64,000 bases of DNA from Streptomyces longwoodensis (lineage in GTDB: Bacteria; Actinomycetota; Actinomycetes; Streptomycetales; Streptomycetaceae), in contig NZ_KQ948556.1 of NCBI RefSeq assembly GCF_001514125.1, forward strand, positions 1,648-65,647. Direction: 5' to 3'. This document shows positions 63,383 through 64,000 of the stretch, one piece after another (the stretch's first letter is position 1; the number at the start of each line of letters is the position of its first letter). The position numbers were made by a program, and so were the translations under genes. The notes below the pieces were generated by a model. The model was not told the origin of the DNA and searched no databases. It worked only from the letters and a program-made list of their open reading frames with translations.

Positions 63383-63521
63383 GCCGCCCGGACTCCTTCC
63401 GGTCCTCCCACCCCCTTCTGTTTCCCCTCCCTCTCCGCTTCCCCGTACCCGGTGCCGCCGGGCGTGCCCGCACGTCCTCCCGGTTCCCGGGCGGGCGGCT
63501 CCGTTCCGCAAGGCACCCTCA

Positions 63522-64000
63522 ATGTTCGACGTCGCCGTCTTCGGCTCCCTGTTCCTGACCCTCTTCGTCATCATGGATCCCCCGGGGATCACCCCGATCT
63601 TCCTGGCGCTGACCGCCGGGCGTCCCGGCCGGACGCAGAAGCGGATGGCCCTGCAGGCCGTCTGCGTGGCGGGCGGTGTCATCACCGTCTTCGGGCTGCT
63701 GGGCCACCAGATCCTGGACTACCTGCACGTCTCCGTGCCCGCGCTGATGATCGCGGGCGGGCTGCTGCTCCTGCTGATCGCGCTGGACCTGCTGACCGGC
63801 AAGACCGACGAGCCCAAGCAGACCAAGGACGTCAACGTGGCGCTCGTCCCGCTGGGGATGCCGCTGCTGGCCGGGCCCGGCGCGATCGTCTCGGTGATCC
63901 TCGCCGTGCAGAAGGCGGACTCCGTCACCACCCAGGTCTCGGTGTGGTCGGCGATCCTCGCCATCCACGTGGTGCTGTGGCTGGTGATGCGCTACTCACT
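63522..64000 (+). CDS. MarC-family integral membrane protein (partial)
   Basis: The first 159 codons from ATG 63522 (AAGG upstream). Four to five hydrophobic segments; FVIMDPPGITPIFLALT is the MarC hallmark near the N-terminus, and VPLGMPLLAGPGAIVSVI the second. The family was once linked to multidrug resistance but its role is unknown. The gene runs off the window. Confidence 0.87.
   Translation, partial: MFDVAVFGSLFLTLFVIMDPPGITPIFLALTAGRPGRTQKRMALQAVCVAGGVITVFGLLGHQILDYLHVSVPALMIAGGLLLLLIALDLLTGKTDEPKQTKDVNVALVPLGMPLLAGPGAIVSVILAVQKADSVTTQVSVWSAILAIHVVLWLVMRYS

Overview
The window is high-GC actinobacterial chromosome, almost certainly Streptomyces. Coding regions have third-position G/C bias, GTG starts and GTGA/ATGA overlaps are frequent, signal peptides are of lipoprotein type, and the gene order (typA, then a five-gene bldK-type operon, then a second oligopeptide ABC operon) is the one I know from Streptomyces coelicolor. 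It is core chromosome: I see no tRNA, rRNA, CRISPR array, insertion sequence or prophage.

Layout. 1-4.2 kb: the edge of a WXG100-like gene, a membrane protein that looks like a TPM-domain protein without its TPM domain, a membrane-anchored GH18-like protein and a phosphotransferase-like protein. 4.1-8.1 kb (minus strand): a small coiled-coil protein and succinate dehydrogenase of the actinobacterial Sdh1 type (sdhC-sdhA-sdhB). 8.5-25.5 kb (plus): an orphan peptide-binding lipoprotein with charged inserts, typA/bipA, the bldKA-E oligopeptide importer, and a second complete Opp-type importer. 25.6-29.5 kb: an S9 peptidase, a 64-residue membrane protein, mshB (mycothiol synthesis) and a small membrane protein. 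29.6-35.7 kb: a large wall-facing protein and an ABC transporter/histidine kinase/response regulator operon. 35.7-43.2 kb: a SirB1-like protein, a GNAT protein, fdxA, dapC, a secreted protein, a lysozyme-like protein, dapE and a LOG-family protein.

43.3-59.1 kb matches, gene for gene in large part, the mycobacterial folP2-tag-sigE-rseA-htrA-tatB-mrp-corA neighbourhood as I remember it. It combines cell-envelope stress control (ECF sigma, zinc anti-sigma, HtrA protease), Tat export, Fe-S cluster delivery and Mg2+-transport-related proteins. 59.6-64 kb: a SUFU-domain protein, an MFS exporter with a clear promoter and operator, a zinc-ribbon protein, a PHP phosphoesterase and the start of a MarC-family membrane protein.

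Points of most interest: a probable ATT start codon on the O-methyltransferase; an ECF-type promoter before the sigma factor; a 15-codon leader ORF with a strong ribosome site before corA; a Cys/His motif in the Sdh membrane anchor; stem-loops on both sides of bldKB; hairpins embedded in the ends of coding sequences; and domain replacements or inserts built from simple repeats. I did not find a clearly new multi-gene system. All family names come from motif recognition, not from database searches.
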